Below are positions 34,937 through 45,132 of a stretch of 64,000 bases of DNA, piece after piece. The translations under genes and the position numbers were made by a program. How positions within the stretch are numbered: the first letter of the stretch is position 1; every line of letters starts with the position of its first letter. The notes beneath the pieces are model-generated. The model ran no database searches. It saw only the letters and a list, made by a program, of their open reading frames with translations, and had not been told where the DNA came from. The stretch is from Psychroflexus longus (GTDB lineage: Bacteria; Bacteroidota; Bacteroidia; Flavobacteriales; Flavobacteriaceae): contig NZ_JAIQZE010000008.1 in assembly GCF_020164595.1 (NCBI RefSeq), forward strand, positions 1-64,000, written 5' to 3'.

Positions 34937-36265
34937 ATGAATGCATTTATAAAATTAATTTCTCTCACAGCTATCCTTTTAAATCTAGGGGTTATGCAAG
35001 CTCAGGAAGAAGTGAAATATACGTTGGGAGAATTGAAGAACCAAGTCCTTCAAGACAACAGATCGCTTCAAGTAAACGAAAATAAATTCAAAAAAATAAG
35101 GGCGCGCTACCGTCAAACCAATGCGGCATTTTTACCTCAGCTAAGTGCTTCTCACAGTTTTTACAGAACCAATAATCCTGTACAGGCTTTTGGAACTTTA
35201 TTGAATCAGGGGATTTTTACAGAGCAGGATTTTCAGATCGACAACCTGAACAATCCGAGTGCCATTTCCAACTTTACTACCGCTTTAAGCATACAACAAC
35301 CGCTTATCAATTTGGACAAGTGGGCACAGCGTTCGGCGCTAAATGCTCAAAAGGAGGCACAAGAGTACCAGAATACATTTGAAGAAAAAGCACTTCTCGT
35401 CGAAGTAGAAAAATTATATATGCAACTTCAATTGGCATATAAAGGTGTTGAAGTCCTTGAACAGACTAGAAAAATTGCCAGACAAAATTTTGAAAGCATT
35501 CAGAATTTTTATGAAGAAGGATTGCTAGTGATGCCAGATGTATTGAATGCAGAAGTAAGATTAAACGAAGTTGAAAACGAATACATCGCTGCCTCTAACC
35601 AGCTCAAAAATCTTTCAGACTATCTTCTCTTCCTCATGAACAAGGATTCTAATGCGGTTATAAAACCAGATTCAAAACTCGAACTTAACGTGGTTGCATT
35701 GGAAGAAAATAGTCAAATTGAAACCAGAGAAGACGTCTTAGCGGTCAATCTTCAAACAGAAGCACAATCTGAAATACAGAAGGCTTCCAAGTTGTCTTTT
35801 CTCCCAACGCTCAACGCTTTTGGAAATGTGCAATGGTTTGCTGATGAGGTTTTTACGACCAAATCCAGAAACTTTCTTGTAGGGGCATCACTGAACTGGA
35901 ATATTTTTGAGGGCGGAAAAAACATTGCAAAACTGCAGGAAGAAAGTGCAGGTCTGGAACAGGCGCAACTGGAAGCCTCTATGTACACTTCTCAATCTTA
36001 TTTGGAATTGGAAAAAGCCAGACGACAATTTCGGGAAGCAGAGCAGAAACTCAACAGAAATAGACTCTCCTTGGAACAAGCTGAGAAAGCTTACAGAATA
36101 AGAAAAGATAGATTTGATGAAGGTCTGGAAAGAACTACAGATTTACTTCAGGCAGAACAAAAGCAATCGGCTATGAGACTCACTTATAACCAATCCATAT
36201 TCGAATTTAATTACGCTCAGCTATACGTTCAATTTTTAGCAAATACCTCTACTTATGAAAACTAA
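34937..36265 (+). CDS. TolC-family outer membrane efflux protein
   Basis: A 442-residue protein with a signal peptide (MNAFIKLISLTAILLNLGVMQA). Two long helical repeats carry the OEP pattern with heptads such as LEKARRQFREAEQKLNRN near residue 355. It would form the outer-membrane channel of the RND pump encoded next. It overlaps the adaptor gene by 11 bp, so the two are translationally coupled. Confidence 0.9.
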   Translation: MNAFIKLISLTAILLNLGVMQAQEEVKYTLGELKNQVLQDNRSLQVNENKFKKIRARYRQTNAAFLPQLSASHSFYRTNNPVQAFGTLLNQGIFTEQDFQIDNLNNPSAISNFTTALSIQQPLINLDKWAQRSALNAQKEAQEYQNTFEEKALLVEVEKLYMQLQLAYKGVEVLEQTRKIARQNFESIQNFYEEGLLVMPDVLNAEVRLNEVENEYIAASNQLKNLSDYLLFLMNKDSNAVIKPDSKLELNVVALEENSQIETREDVLAVNLQTEAQSEIQKASKLSFLPTLNAFGNVQWFADEVFTTKSRNFLVGASLNWNIFEGGKNIAKLQEESAGLEQAQLEASMYTSQSYLELEKARRQFREAEQKLNRNRLSLEQAEKAYRIRKDRFDEGLERTTDLLQAEQKQSAMRLTYNQSIFEFNYAQLYVQFLANTSTYEN

Positions 36266-37325
36266 ACTATTACTTATATTCTTTATTTCATTGCTTACAT
36301 TAAGCTTAGCCAGTTGCGATGAAAAGACTCAAAGCAAAGATACTGAACCAAAAGCCGTTAACGTCAAGGTTCAAAACCCGACTACTACTTTGCCTCAGCG
36401 CTTGAGTCATAAAGGAAAAATTCAGTCTTCAAAATCTGTTGACATTCAATCCAGAGGTTCAAGCTATGTAGAACGAATTTTTGTAGATGTTGGTGATGTA
36501 GTGAATAAAAATCAATTACTCGTTAAACTAAATAGTGTAGATATCACTTCAAAACGAACTCAACTTTTAGCTCAACTTGAAGAAGTGGAGGCAAGCCTGG
36601 AAAATGCTGAAAGAGACTATGAACGCTATCAAAATTTGCGAGAAAAAAACAGTGTTTCAGAAAAGGAACTTGAATCCATCCGTTTGAAATACAGGTCTGC
36701 ACAAAGTCAAAAGGCTGCAGTCGAAAGTCAGTTAAGAGGCATTGAGTCAGAATTAAAATATTTTGATATAAAATCACCATTTGATGGCGTAGTGACTGCA
36801 AAACATATACAAGAAGGAGACTTAGCCAATCCACAGATGCCTATTCTTCAAATGGAGGCGAACAAGGCTTTTGAATTTCACTTTTCAGTTTCAGAGCGAG
36901 AAATTTTAGCTTTGAGAAAAGGACAACTTGCTAAGGTTGAAATTTCGAACGATCATCAAAAAGTTGATGCGCAAATTTCAGAAATAAGTTCATCGTCGCT
37001 CAGTTCAGGTGGACAATACATCATAAAAGCCAAACTTTTAAATAATGACAACATTGAGTTGTTTTCCGGACAGCAAGGTGAAATACAATTGGTAACAGAT
37101 AAGTTGGATCAGGGAATTTTTGTTCCTGAATCTGCTCTGATAAGACGTGGGGGTTTACAAGGCCTATATGTGCTGAGCTCAGAACAAAAAGCCATGCTAA
37201 GATGGGTAGAAGTTGGAGCTCATTACGGAGAGCATGTTGAAATATTATCTGGTATCCAGACTGATGAAAGCATCATTACCTCCTCAGACTCCAAGCTTTA
37301 CAACGGTATAAACGTAAACTACTAG
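36255..37325 (+). CDS. RND periplasmic adaptor (HlyD/MFP family)
   Basis: A 356-residue lipoprotein (lipobox LASC). Barrel-sandwich half motifs lie at SSYVERIFVDVGDVVNKNQL and FDGVVTAKHIQEGDL, with a coiled-coil hairpin between them (about 95-155). The adaptor joins the inner-membrane pump to the TolC protein. Overlaps tolC-like gene and precedes the pump gene by 5 bp. Confidence 0.92.
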   Translation: MKTKLLLIFFISLLTLSLASCDEKTQSKDTEPKAVNVKVQNPTTTLPQRLSHKGKIQSSKSVDIQSRGSSYVERIFVDVGDVVNKNQLLVKLNSVDITSKRTQLLAQLEEVEASLENAERDYERYQNLREKNSVSEKELESIRLKYRSAQSQKAAVESQLRGIESELKYFDIKSPFDGVVTAKHIQEGDLANPQMPILQMEANKAFEFHFSVSEREILALRKGQLAKVEISNDHQKVDAQISEISSSSLSSGGQYIIKAKLLNNDNIELFSGQQGEIQLVTDKLDQGIFVPESALIRRGGLQGLYVLSSEQKAMLRWVEVGAHYGEHVEILSGIQTDESIITSSDSKLYNGINVNY

Positions 37326-37330
37326 ATCTT

Positions 37331-40300
37331 ATGAAAAATGGTATTGCCGGGAAACTAGCCAACGCATTCCTTACTTCAAAAATTACTATTCTATTGATGG
37401 TGGTATTCATGGGTGTAGGTATTTATGCTACCCTACTGATTCCAAGAGAAGAAGAACCGCAGATTGATGTACCGATGGCAGACATATTTGTGAGCTATCC
37501 CGGTGCAAGTCCCAAAGAAATTGAGTCCAAAGTCATCATTCCCCTGGAGCGTGTTATCTCCAATATTGACGGAATTGAGTATGTTCACACCAATTCCATG
37601 CAAGGGCAAGCCATGCTTATCGCTCAGTTCTACGTGGGTGAAGATATAGAAAGGTCTTATGTAAAACTCCATGATGAGATCATGCGTCACATGGATCAAA
37701 TCCCAAAAGGAGTTTCACAACCGCTTATCAAGACGCGCTCTATCAACGATGTCCCGGTTGTAGGATTGACCTTGCATAGCGAAAAATTTGATGATTTCCG
37801 TCTTAAGCAGATTGCAGACGAATTAATTATGGAAATCGAAAAGGTTGAAAATGTAGCTTCCACTGAAGTGATAGGCGGCCGAAGCAGGGAACTAAAAATC
37901 TATTTTGACCACCAGAAAGCGGCGTCATACAATCTGGATATTTTAAAAGTGACGCAGTCAATACAAGCTAACAATACAAAATTTGAAAGTGGAACTATTC
38001 AAAATCAAGATGAGAACATTCTCATTACCACTGGAAAATTCATCGAAACCGAAAAAGATTTAAGACAAATTGTTGTTGGAACCTACCAGAACCAACCGGT
38101 ATATTTAGATCAAATTGCCACAGTAGAAGATGGTGCTGAAGAGCCAAAAAATTACGTAGAATTCGGTTTTGGGGCTGGAAGTGCAGAACAAGCAAAAAGA
38201 CCGTCCTCCTACTCAGCCGTAACTCTATCCGTCGCCAAGCGAGAAGGTTCGGACGCGATGCAGGTAGCCGACCAAATCTTAGCTCAAAAGGAACGCTGGG
38301 AAAAATTCATTATACCCGAAAATGTAGAGCTTGAAGTCACTCGAAATTATGGTGAAACCGCTTCCGCAAAAGTGTCGGATTTATTATTTAACCTTCTCAG
38401 TGCTATCATAGCAGTGACTTTGGTCGTTATGATCTCTATGGGTTGGCGTGGCGGTCTTGTGGTTTTTATCTCAGTCCCGGTCACCTTTGCTTTGACCATG
38501 CTGAGTTATTACCTGTTTGATTATACCTTAAATAGAATCACGCTATTTGCTCTCATTTTTATTACCGGAATTGTAGTGGATGACTCTATTATCATCACAG
38601 AAAATATGCACCGGCATTTCAAAATGAAGAAAAGGTCCCTGCGAAAGGCTGCTATTTATGCGATCAACGAAGTTGGTAATCCAACCATTTTGGCAGCCTT
38701 CATAGTTATCGCTTCCGTACTTCCTATGGCTTTTGTGAGTGGGATGATGGGGCCCTATATGAGTCCGATGCCTATTGGTGCATCCATAACCATGATTCTT
38801 TCCTTATTTATCGCGCTTACCATTGTGCCTTATTTGGCCTATCACTTTTTAAAAGGTGATGGTAAGCCGGAAAGCGATGAAGAAGATGATGAGGAAGCGA
38901 TTAAAGAAGCAGACAAACTTGGAGACGAAAAATTAAAACAGACCCGGATTTATAAACTCTATGAGAAAATTCAAAGACCACTTCTTGAAAGTTCAAAAAA
39001 ACGCTGGCTTTTTATAGGCAGTACATTTGTCATCCTTATCGCCTCGTTGCTTTTATTTTTGAATGAATCTGTCTTGGTAAAAATGCTTCCGTTTGATAAC
39101 AAAAATGAATTTCAAATTGTTATCGACATGCCGGAAGGGGCGACTCTAGAACGCACTCAGGCAGTGACTTTAGAAATTGCAGAATACGTCAAAAGCAGAG
39201 AGGAAGTCGTGAATTATCAGACCTATGTTGGAACCGCTTCACCCATTACGTTTAATGGTTTGGTGAGACATTACGATTTGAGAAAAGGCGCTCATTTAGC
39301 CGATATCCAGGTCAATATCACCAACAAAAATGAACGTAGTGAGCAGAGTCATGATATCGCCAAGTCATTCAGAAAAGATGTAAAATCGATAGCTGATCGC
39401 TATGGAGCAGTTATCAAAATTGTTGAAGTTCCACCTGGACCACCAGTATTATCTACCATTGTTGCAGAGGTATACGGACCAGATTATGAAGAACAAATCA
39501 AGATTGCTCAAAATGTAAAAGACATTTTACAGGAGACTCAAAGTGTGGTCGATATTGATTGGCGGGTAGAAGCCAACCAAACCGAAGTTGAATTTATGGT
39601 TGATACCGAGAGAGCCAACTTGGAAGGATTGAGCGCTCAGCAAATAGCTGAAACCATGCGGTTAAGTCTTGGTAATGCATCTGTCGGCATGGCTTATAGA
39701 GAAAATGAACGTGAACAAGTCAGCATCACTTATTACACTCCAAATGTGGATAAATCATCTATTGAAGATTTATACAAACTGAAAGTGAGATCACAGCAAG
39801 GCCACATGGTGAATATTGGCGAACTGGTCAATCTAGTTGAGCAACCTATAGAAAAAAGCATTTACAGAAAAAACAAACGCCGCGTAGTTTACGTCACTGC
39901 TGAAATGGCTGGAGAACTTGAAAGTCCGGTGTATGCTATTTTAGGCATGGAAGAATACTTAAAAGATATGCACCTGCCAGAAGGCTATTCCATAGAAGAA
40001 TTGTACACCGACATTCCTGTAGATACCGATGATTACTCCGTGAAATGGGATGGTGAATGGCAGATTACACTAGAGGTTTTTAGGGATCTGGGAATTGCTT
40101 TTCTAGGAGTCATCTTCATCATCTATATGCTCATTGTTGGTTGGTTCCAAAGTTTCCGATCCCCTATTGTGATGATGATTGCGATACCGCTTTCCTTGAT
40201 TGGCATCGTTTTGGCGCACTGGCTTTTTGACGCTTATTTTACAGCAACTTCATTTATAGGGATGATTGCCTTGGCGGGAATCATGGTTAGGAATTCGGTC

Positions 40301-40561
40301 TTGTTAATCGATTTTATAGAAATCCGTCTTAACGAAGGCATTGCCTTTAAGCAGGCTATTATTGAAGCAGGAGCCGTAAGAACCACACCTATATTATTAA
40401 CTGCTGGAACTGTGGTCATCGGTGCCGTCGCCATACTCTTTGATCCCATTTTTCAAGGACTCGCGCTATCATTGATGGGTGGAACCATTGTTTCCACGTT
40501 TTTAACGCTGATTTTAGTTCCTCTTGTGTTTTATGTGGTGATGAAGAAGAAATATAATTAG
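37331..40561 (+). CDS. RND efflux pump, inner membrane subunit (AcrB family)
   Basis: A 1076-residue pump with twelve predicted helices in two halves. The first periplasmic region starts after the first helix with EEPQIDVPMADIFVSYPGAS. The conserved GIVVDDSII of helix 4 carries the two Asp of the proton relay. The second half ends with IALAGIMVRNSVLLIDFI, near residue 990. A Glu/Asp-rich linker (about 515-540) is an unusual acidic insertion between the halves. It exports drugs, bile-type compounds or metabolites using the proton gradient; specificity is unknown. Last gene of a three-gene operon. Confidence 0.95.
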   Translation: MKNGIAGKLANAFLTSKITILLMVVFMGVGIYATLLIPREEEPQIDVPMADIFVSYPGASPKEIESKVIIPLERVISNIDGIEYVHTNSMQGQAMLIAQFYVGEDIERSYVKLHDEIMRHMDQIPKGVSQPLIKTRSINDVPVVGLTLHSEKFDDFRLKQIADELIMEIEKVENVASTEVIGGRSRELKIYFDHQKAASYNLDILKVTQSIQANNTKFESGTIQNQDENILITTGKFIETEKDLRQIVVGTYQNQPVYLDQIATVEDGAEEPKNYVEFGFGAGSAEQAKRPSSYSAVTLSVAKREGSDAMQVADQILAQKERWEKFIIPENVELEVTRNYGETASAKVSDLLFNLLSAIIAVTLVVMISMGWRGGLVVFISVPVTFALTMLSYYLFDYTLNRITLFALIFITGIVVDDSIIITENMHRHFKMKKRSLRKAAIYAINEVGNPTILAAFIVIASVLPMAFVSGMMGPYMSPMPIGASITMILSLFIALTIVPYLAYHFLKGDGKPESDEEDDEEAIKEADKLGDEKLKQTRIYKLYEKIQRPLLESSKKRWLFIGSTFVILIASLLLFLNESVLVKMLPFDNKNEFQIVIDMPEGATLERTQAVTLEIAEYVKSREEVVNYQTYVGTASPITFNGLVRHYDLRKGAHLADIQVNITNKNERSEQSHDIAKSFRKDVKSIADRYGAVIKIVEVPPGPPVLSTIVAEVYGPDYEEQIKIAQNVKDILQETQSVVDIDWRVEANQTEVEFMVDTERANLEGLSAQQIAETMRLSLGNASVGMAYRENEREQVSITYYTPNVDKSSIEDLYKLKVRSQQGHMVNIGELVNLVEQPIEKSIYRKNKRRVVYVTAEMAGELESPVYAILGMEEYLKDMHLPEGYSIEELYTDIPVDTDDYSVKWDGEWQITLEVFRDLGIAFLGVIFIIYMLIVGWFQSFRSPIVMMIAIPLSLIGIVLAHWLFDAYFTATSFIGMIALAGIMVRNSVLLIDFIEIRLNEGIAFKQAIIEAGAVRTTPILLTAGTVVIGAVAILFDPIFQGLALSLMGGTIVSTFLTLILVPLVFYVVMKKKYN

Positions 40562-40951
40562 GATTAACTAAGACTGAAATATTTTGAACTTAATAATCAC
40601 GGTAGACCAAATTTTGAAGCACAAAGTACAATATTAGAAGTATGAGGTAAAAAACTAAGAAACAACGGACTTTAAATGAGTGGTTAGTGGAAGTTTAATA
40701 AAATAACTTATGTATTACTTATTTAATGTTTGGAATATTTATTCGATTTTCTATCCCCCATGCTCAGTGTATCGTACTTTTCACTTTTAATATAATTTTT
40801 TCAATCACTAGCCCCGATAAAAATGGAAAGCCCGCAATCAATCCCCTCACCAAGGCTTTGGGGATTGGGGAAAGGACTTGAAATGGAAACTAGGATGAGC
40901 TTCAAAAACAGTAAATGACCTTCTATCCTTATAATTAGGTAAAAAATCTAT
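40562..40951. other. 389-bp spacer between convergent genes
   Basis: Contains a lone CGGTAGAC (40600-40607) and dispersed element copy 2 (40809-40903). No open frame worth calling and no clear T-run hairpin apart from the element itself. Confidence 0.5.
40809..40903. repeat. dispersed structured element, copy 2 (diverged)
   Basis: Same TAGCCCCGATA start and GGACTTGAAATGGA phrase as the other copies. The central hairpin differs: CAATCCCC and GGGGATTG pair instead of CCCCAAAG with CTTTGGGG, so base pairing is kept while the sequence changes. The outer closing arm (TAGGATGAGCTTC) has decayed. Confidence 0.8.
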
Positions 40952-41722
40952 TTATTGCGCGGTCCAGCCGCCATCGAGCGTATAAGAGGAGCCCGTGATG
41001 GCAGATGAGTTTTCCGCAGCCAGAAAGAGGGCTAATTCTGAAATCTTTTCTTCTGGTATAAATTCTTTTACTGCCTGCTTTTTTAGCATAACTTTTTGGA
41101 CAATTTCCTCTTCTGTTAATCCATGGGCTTTACTTTGATCTTTGATTTGTCCTTCAACCAGCGGCGTTTTGACATACCCAGGACAGATGGCATTACAGGT
41201 AATATTTGAACCTGCACCTTCCAAGCCTAAAACTTTTGTAAGTCCTATCATACCATGTTTTGCAGAGACGTAAGCCGATTTATACTCTGATGCTCTTAAA
41301 CCATGAACAGAAGAAATATTTATGATTCTACCAAATTTATTTTTCTTCATGCTGGTCCAAACTGCTTTGGAGGCTATAAAGGCTGCTGTTAGGTTGATCG
41401 CAATAATAGCGTTCCATTTTTCCAGAGGAAATTCTTCTAGAGGAGATACATATTGAATTCCTGCATTATTAATAAGGGTATCTATAGTTTCAAATTTTTC
41501 CAGGGTTGCTGTCACAAGCTTTTCAATTTCTTCCGGATGCATGAGGTTGGCATTAGAAAAATCTGTTTTTACATTGTATTCCTCTGCTACTTTTCTCGCT
41601 ATTTCTGCACCATTTGTTTCCAAACCGTGAAACATCACATTATACCCTTTACTTGCAAACGCTTTGGCAATCGTATATCCAATTCCGCTGGTACTTCCTG
41701 TTATGAGTGCTGTTCTAGTCAT
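40952..41722 (-). CDS. 3-hydroxybutyrate dehydrogenase (SDR family)
   Basis: A 256-residue short-chain dehydrogenase. TGSTSGIGYTIAKAF near residue 8 is the Rossmann nucleotide motif, NNAGIQ near 88 the typical SDR strand, and SSVHGLRASEYKSAYVSAKHG carries the Ser, Tyr and Lys of the catalytic triad. The TPLVEGQIKDQSKAHGLTEE segment is characteristic of D-3-hydroxybutyrate dehydrogenase, which oxidises 3-hydroxybutyrate to acetoacetate with NAD. It is the last gene of a catabolic cluster and overlaps the upstream hydrolase gene by 8 bp. Confidence 0.88.
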   Translation of the reverse strand: MTRTALITGSTSGIGYTIAKAFASKGYNVMFHGLETNGAEIARKVAEEYNVKTDFSNANLMHPEEIEKLVTATLEKFETIDTLINNAGIQYVSPLEEFPLEKWNAIIAINLTAAFIASKAVWTSMKKNKFGRIINISSVHGLRASEYKSAYVSAKHGMIGLTKVLGLEGAGSNITCNAICPGYVKTPLVEGQIKDQSKAHGLTEEEIVQKVMLKKQAVKEFIPEEKISELALFLAAENSSAITGSSYTLDGGWTAQ

Positions 41723-42509
41723 TTTTTAAAAAATTTAAAACTATCTTATTAAATTGTGCAGGTTGATCCATAGTTACTCCGTGTCTTGACTGGTTAACCA
41801 CTTCAACTTTGGAATTTTCCATTTGTTTGGCGTAGGCTTCTTTCAATGAAACAGGGGTGTAATCCTGGTCTGAAGCTATGACTAATGTGGGAACTTTTAT
41901 GTCTTTGATCTTTTCTCCAATCCCCCATTCCATCAGCGTGATGAAGGAATTGAAATAGCTGCCAACAGGATTTTTTCTTACTCTCTTATAAAAAGCTTCT
42001 TTAAGTTTTAGCTGCTCATCTTCTGGAAACATGCTTTCTGAAATTTGTTTGGCTAAAGGCTCTATTCCTACTGTTTCCAAAATTTTGGTCCTGTCCTTAA
42101 TCATTTCTTCTCCCATTTCTCCTAAATTGTTAAAATCTGGAGCTGTGTTGACAACAATTAGTTTAGAAATCAATTTAGGTTGCTTTATCGCTATTTCAAA
42201 AGCAATGGCACCACCCATAGAAAATCCAACGATCACAAATTGTTTTATTCCTAATTCCTGAAGCAAGAGCACATTATCTTCTGCACAAAGAGAAATACCA
42301 TATTCATCCCTGGTTTTAGGTTTTGATGAATTCCCATGGCCCCGAAGGTCTGGTGCAATAACCCGATAATGTTTAGAAAAGCTTTCAATCTGCATGTTCC
42401 AGTCGGCTTTTGTAGAACCCAGACCGTGAAGGAGAAGAATTGCTTCTCCTTCACCTATGTCCAGGTATTCCAGTTCAATGCCGTTGCTAAGTTTTATACT
42501 TCGGATCAT
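41715..42509 (-). CDS. alpha/beta hydrolase (cytoplasmic)
   Basis: A 264-residue alpha/beta hydrolase. HGLGSTKADWN is the oxyanion loop, GFSMGGA has the nucleophile Ser, and the Asp and His of the triad lie in SDQDYTPV and QSRHGVT. It has no signal peptide. Relatives include 3-oxoadipate enol-lactonase and small esterases. Located 8 bp after the TonB receptor gene and overlapping the dehydrogenase gene; a role as intracellular esterase for hydroxybutyrate esters is inferred from context. Confidence 0.85.
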   Translation of the reverse strand: MIRSIKLSNGIELEYLDIGEGEAILLLHGLGSTKADWNMQIESFSKHYRVIAPDLRGHGNSSKPKTRDEYGISLCAEDNVLLLQELGIKQFVIVGFSMGGAIAFEIAIKQPKLISKLIVVNTAPDFNNLGEMGEEMIKDRTKILETVGIEPLAKQISESMFPEDEQLKLKEAFYKRVRKNPVGSYFNSFITLMEWGIGEKIKDIKVPTLVIASDQDYTPVSLKEAYAKQMENSKVEVVNQSRHGVTMDQPAQFNKIVLNFLKND

Positions 42510-42517
42510 AGCTAGGT

Positions 42518-45007
42518 TTACATTTTGTTTCTTTTGTTTTGACCAAACTGATACTTCAATTCTACTAGATATAATCTTCCGATAACTGGTGAGGCTACAA
42601 ACTCTCTGACCTCAGAATCGAAAATGTTGGTAACAGAAGCACCCAGGCTTAAATTTTCATTGATGTTGTATCCAACATTGATATCGAAGTTTACAAAGCC
42701 TCCGAGTGGACCATAGTTCCATGTTCTTCCAACTCTGGCATTTTCAACAATTTCATTGACTCCATCTCCATTAAGATCCTGAGTTTCTGCAGCGACATTG
42801 ATACCTGAGAAGAAGTCATATTCTTGAACCCATCTGCTAAAAATGGATCCGAAAAATTTGTCACCAGTATAATAATAACCCAGGTTTGCTTTATGCTTTG
42901 GAGTATTAATTGGGAGATCTGTTTTGGTCACCACTCCATCTCTGTTCGCATCATTAGCTGAATCGTTCAAGTCGAGATCGTAGTCGAAATAAGAGTAATT
43001 AAAAGCTAATCTGTTTCTGTCATTTAGGTAATAATTCAATCCAAGATCTGCTCCGTAGGTATCCACTTTTCCAAAGTTCAAGTAAGTAAGTACAAATCCA
43101 CCATTGGCTCCAGGAGTAACATCATTGATCGGTGTACCACCTCTACTTACAACAGGGTTGTCAGGTTGTGCAATATTTAATAATGGGCTAAGGAAATCTT
43201 CAGAAACATTATAATATGCATTAGCGTCAATAAGGAGTTTATCTCCAAAAAGTTTCCCCTTATAACCAGCTTCTAAAGAACGTATTGTCTCTACCTTCAA
43301 TTCAGGAATTTGAGTGCCATCTTGTAATGTAAATCCTTCACCATTACCCAATACTAGACCTCCAAAAAGGTTTCCGCTTAAATTAAGGATTGATGGAGCT
43401 GCGATACCCTTTCCATAAGTAAGTCTAAAACTTCCGAAATCATAGTTTTTAACAAGTGCAGCTTTTGGAATAAAGTTTCCGCCATAAAGTTCGTGATCAT
43501 CATATCTTCCTACCAGCAGAACATCAAGGTCAATATCTTCAAAATTATACTCCAACTGACCGTAGAATCCTGTCTGGTCAATAATTATTGCTCCATCCTG
43601 ATCCAACAAATAAGTTCCTTGTGAATCGGCTCTATCCTGTTGAAATTGAGCACCCGCAACATAGAGAAGATTACCAATTTGGTTGTTATACTGTGCCTCT
43701 GCATTCAATCTTCGCGACGCATCTTTAAACACTGCACCTCTTGGAAGTGTTATACCACCACCTGGGGCACCTTGGATAGGGAAGAAAGCTTCAGTAAAAG
43801 AACGACTTCTAGCTTCTTGTTCCCCAAAACCATTTTCGATGAAAGACACATAATTTTGTGTTCTTTGATTCATCGCATAGGTATCGTCTGTATTACTCCA
43901 GTGATGATACACATTAGCATAAACACGTGGAGAAACAAATTTCAATTGCGCGTAATCAATGCTCCAGTCTTTGATCTGATTTCTACCAGCGTTGGTCACA
44001 CCAATATTATTATTGTTACTATGGCCATAAGAAGCAATAAGATCTGTTCTATCATTAAATGAATAATAGGTAGTTGCTCCATACCTAGTGACTGAAAAAT
44101 CTCTGTCCAATTCCAATTCAGGATAGGCTGTTGTTCCGACATAAACAGAATCTACATAGTTAAATTCTTCGCCTTGTTGTCTTTCTCCCCATACTTTGAA
44201 AGCGAATTTGTCGTTTACAACCTGAGCATGGCGAGCGCGTATATTAAATTGTTCTTGATTTCCTCCGGCTAGAGCAATTGTAGTTCCTTCTGAAGACCTA
44301 GGGTCTTTAGTAATTGTACTTATCAGACCATTATGAGCATTCGGACCGTATAAGGCAGCGTTAGGACCTAAAATGATTTCATTTCTTTCGATATCATCCC
44401 TAATAATTGTAGTAAAACTTCCAAAAGGTAAGCCAGTAGCAATAAGAGAGGAAATTCTACCGTCCTCTACCTGTAGGTTTTTACTATTGAAAGCAGAATT
44501 AAAACCACGAATATTGATACCAATTCCCTGCACTCCAGTTCTAACGTAATCCACACCCTTTTGCCTTGCAGCCAACTCTGCAGGATTTCCAGCGTATCTT
44601 TCAATATCTTCAGAATTAATAATATTGACTGTAGCAGGAGCTCTCGTTACTTTTTGTGGCCTTCTGTTGGCAGAAATCACCACCTCATCGATCATTGCTG
44701 AAGATTCAGATAAACTAAAATTTTCAACAAGAACATCTTTATCATTTACGACTATGTCACGGGAAATGGTTCCGTAACCAATGTAAAAGACATCTAAGGC
44801 ATATTCGCCAGTATCAATATTTTTGAGCAAATATTTACCGTTGGCATCTGTAACCGCACCTATATTGGTTCCTCTTAGCACAACGCTAGTGCCTTGAAGC
44901 GGTTTTTGAGTACTTGCATCTGTAACAGTTCCGCTTACACTGCCTTTTTGAGCATAAGCAGCCATACTGATCAACAGACAAAGGAACATTGACATATGTA
45001 TCTTCAT
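42518..45007 (-). CDS. TonB-dependent receptor with carboxypeptidase-like N-domain
   Basis: An 829-residue outer-membrane receptor: signal peptide, then a CarboxypepD_reg-like domain (GSVSGTVTDASTQKPLQGTS, about 22-95), a plug (SANRRPQKVTRAPATVNI, GPNAALYGPNAHNGLIST) and a barrel closing at YLVELKYQF. No SusD-like partner is present, so it is not a classical polysaccharide locus. Its place at the head of a hydrolase and dehydrogenase suggests uptake of a small ester or oligomer. A long-range inverted repeat lies upstream (45049-45120). Confidence 0.9.
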   Translation of the reverse strand: MKIHMSMFLCLLISMAAYAQKGSVSGTVTDASTQKPLQGTSVVLRGTNIGAVTDANGKYLLKNIDTGEYALDVFYIGYGTISRDIVVNDKDVLVENFSLSESSAMIDEVVISANRRPQKVTRAPATVNIINSEDIERYAGNPAELAARQKGVDYVRTGVQGIGINIRGFNSAFNSKNLQVEDGRISSLIATGLPFGSFTTIIRDDIERNEIILGPNAALYGPNAHNGLISTITKDPRSSEGTTIALAGGNQEQFNIRARHAQVVNDKFAFKVWGERQQGEEFNYVDSVYVGTTAYPELELDRDFSVTRYGATTYYSFNDRTDLIASYGHSNNNNIGVTNAGRNQIKDWSIDYAQLKFVSPRVYANVYHHWSNTDDTYAMNQRTQNYVSFIENGFGEQEARSRSFTEAFFPIQGAPGGGITLPRGAVFKDASRRLNAEAQYNNQIGNLLYVAGAQFQQDRADSQGTYLLDQDGAIIIDQTGFYGQLEYNFEDIDLDVLLVGRYDDHELYGGNFIPKAALVKNYDFGSFRLTYGKGIAAPSILNLSGNLFGGLVLGNGEGFTLQDGTQIPELKVETIRSLEAGYKGKLFGDKLLIDANAYYNVSEDFLSPLLNIAQPDNPVVSRGGTPINDVTPGANGGFVLTYLNFGKVDTYGADLGLNYYLNDRNRLAFNYSYFDYDLDLNDSANDANRDGVVTKTDLPINTPKHKANLGYYYTGDKFFGSIFSRWVQEYDFFSGINVAAETQDLNGDGVNEIVENARVGRTWNYGPLGGFVNFDINVGYNINENLSLGASVTNIFDSEVREFVASPVIGRLYLVELKYQFGQNKRNKM

Positions 45008-45048
45008 AACATAGATTTTTAATTGTTTAAGACGAAATTAAGAATTGA

Positions 45049-45120
45049 CTTAAGCCTGTGATATGAAGAAAAAAAATTCATTCATGTGACTCATGAAATA
45101 AAAAGCTGCTACAGGTTAAG
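45049..45120. repeat. inverted repeat before the TonB receptor
   Basis: CTTAAGCCTGT (45049-45059) faces ACAGGTTAAG (45111-45120) across 51 bases, with the palindrome TCATGTGACTCATGA (45082-45096) between. It could fold as a leader RNA or hold an operator. Lies in the 125-bp gap between the 476-residue protein gene and the receptor gene. Confidence 0.4.
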
Positions 45121-45132
45121 GACATATTATAT

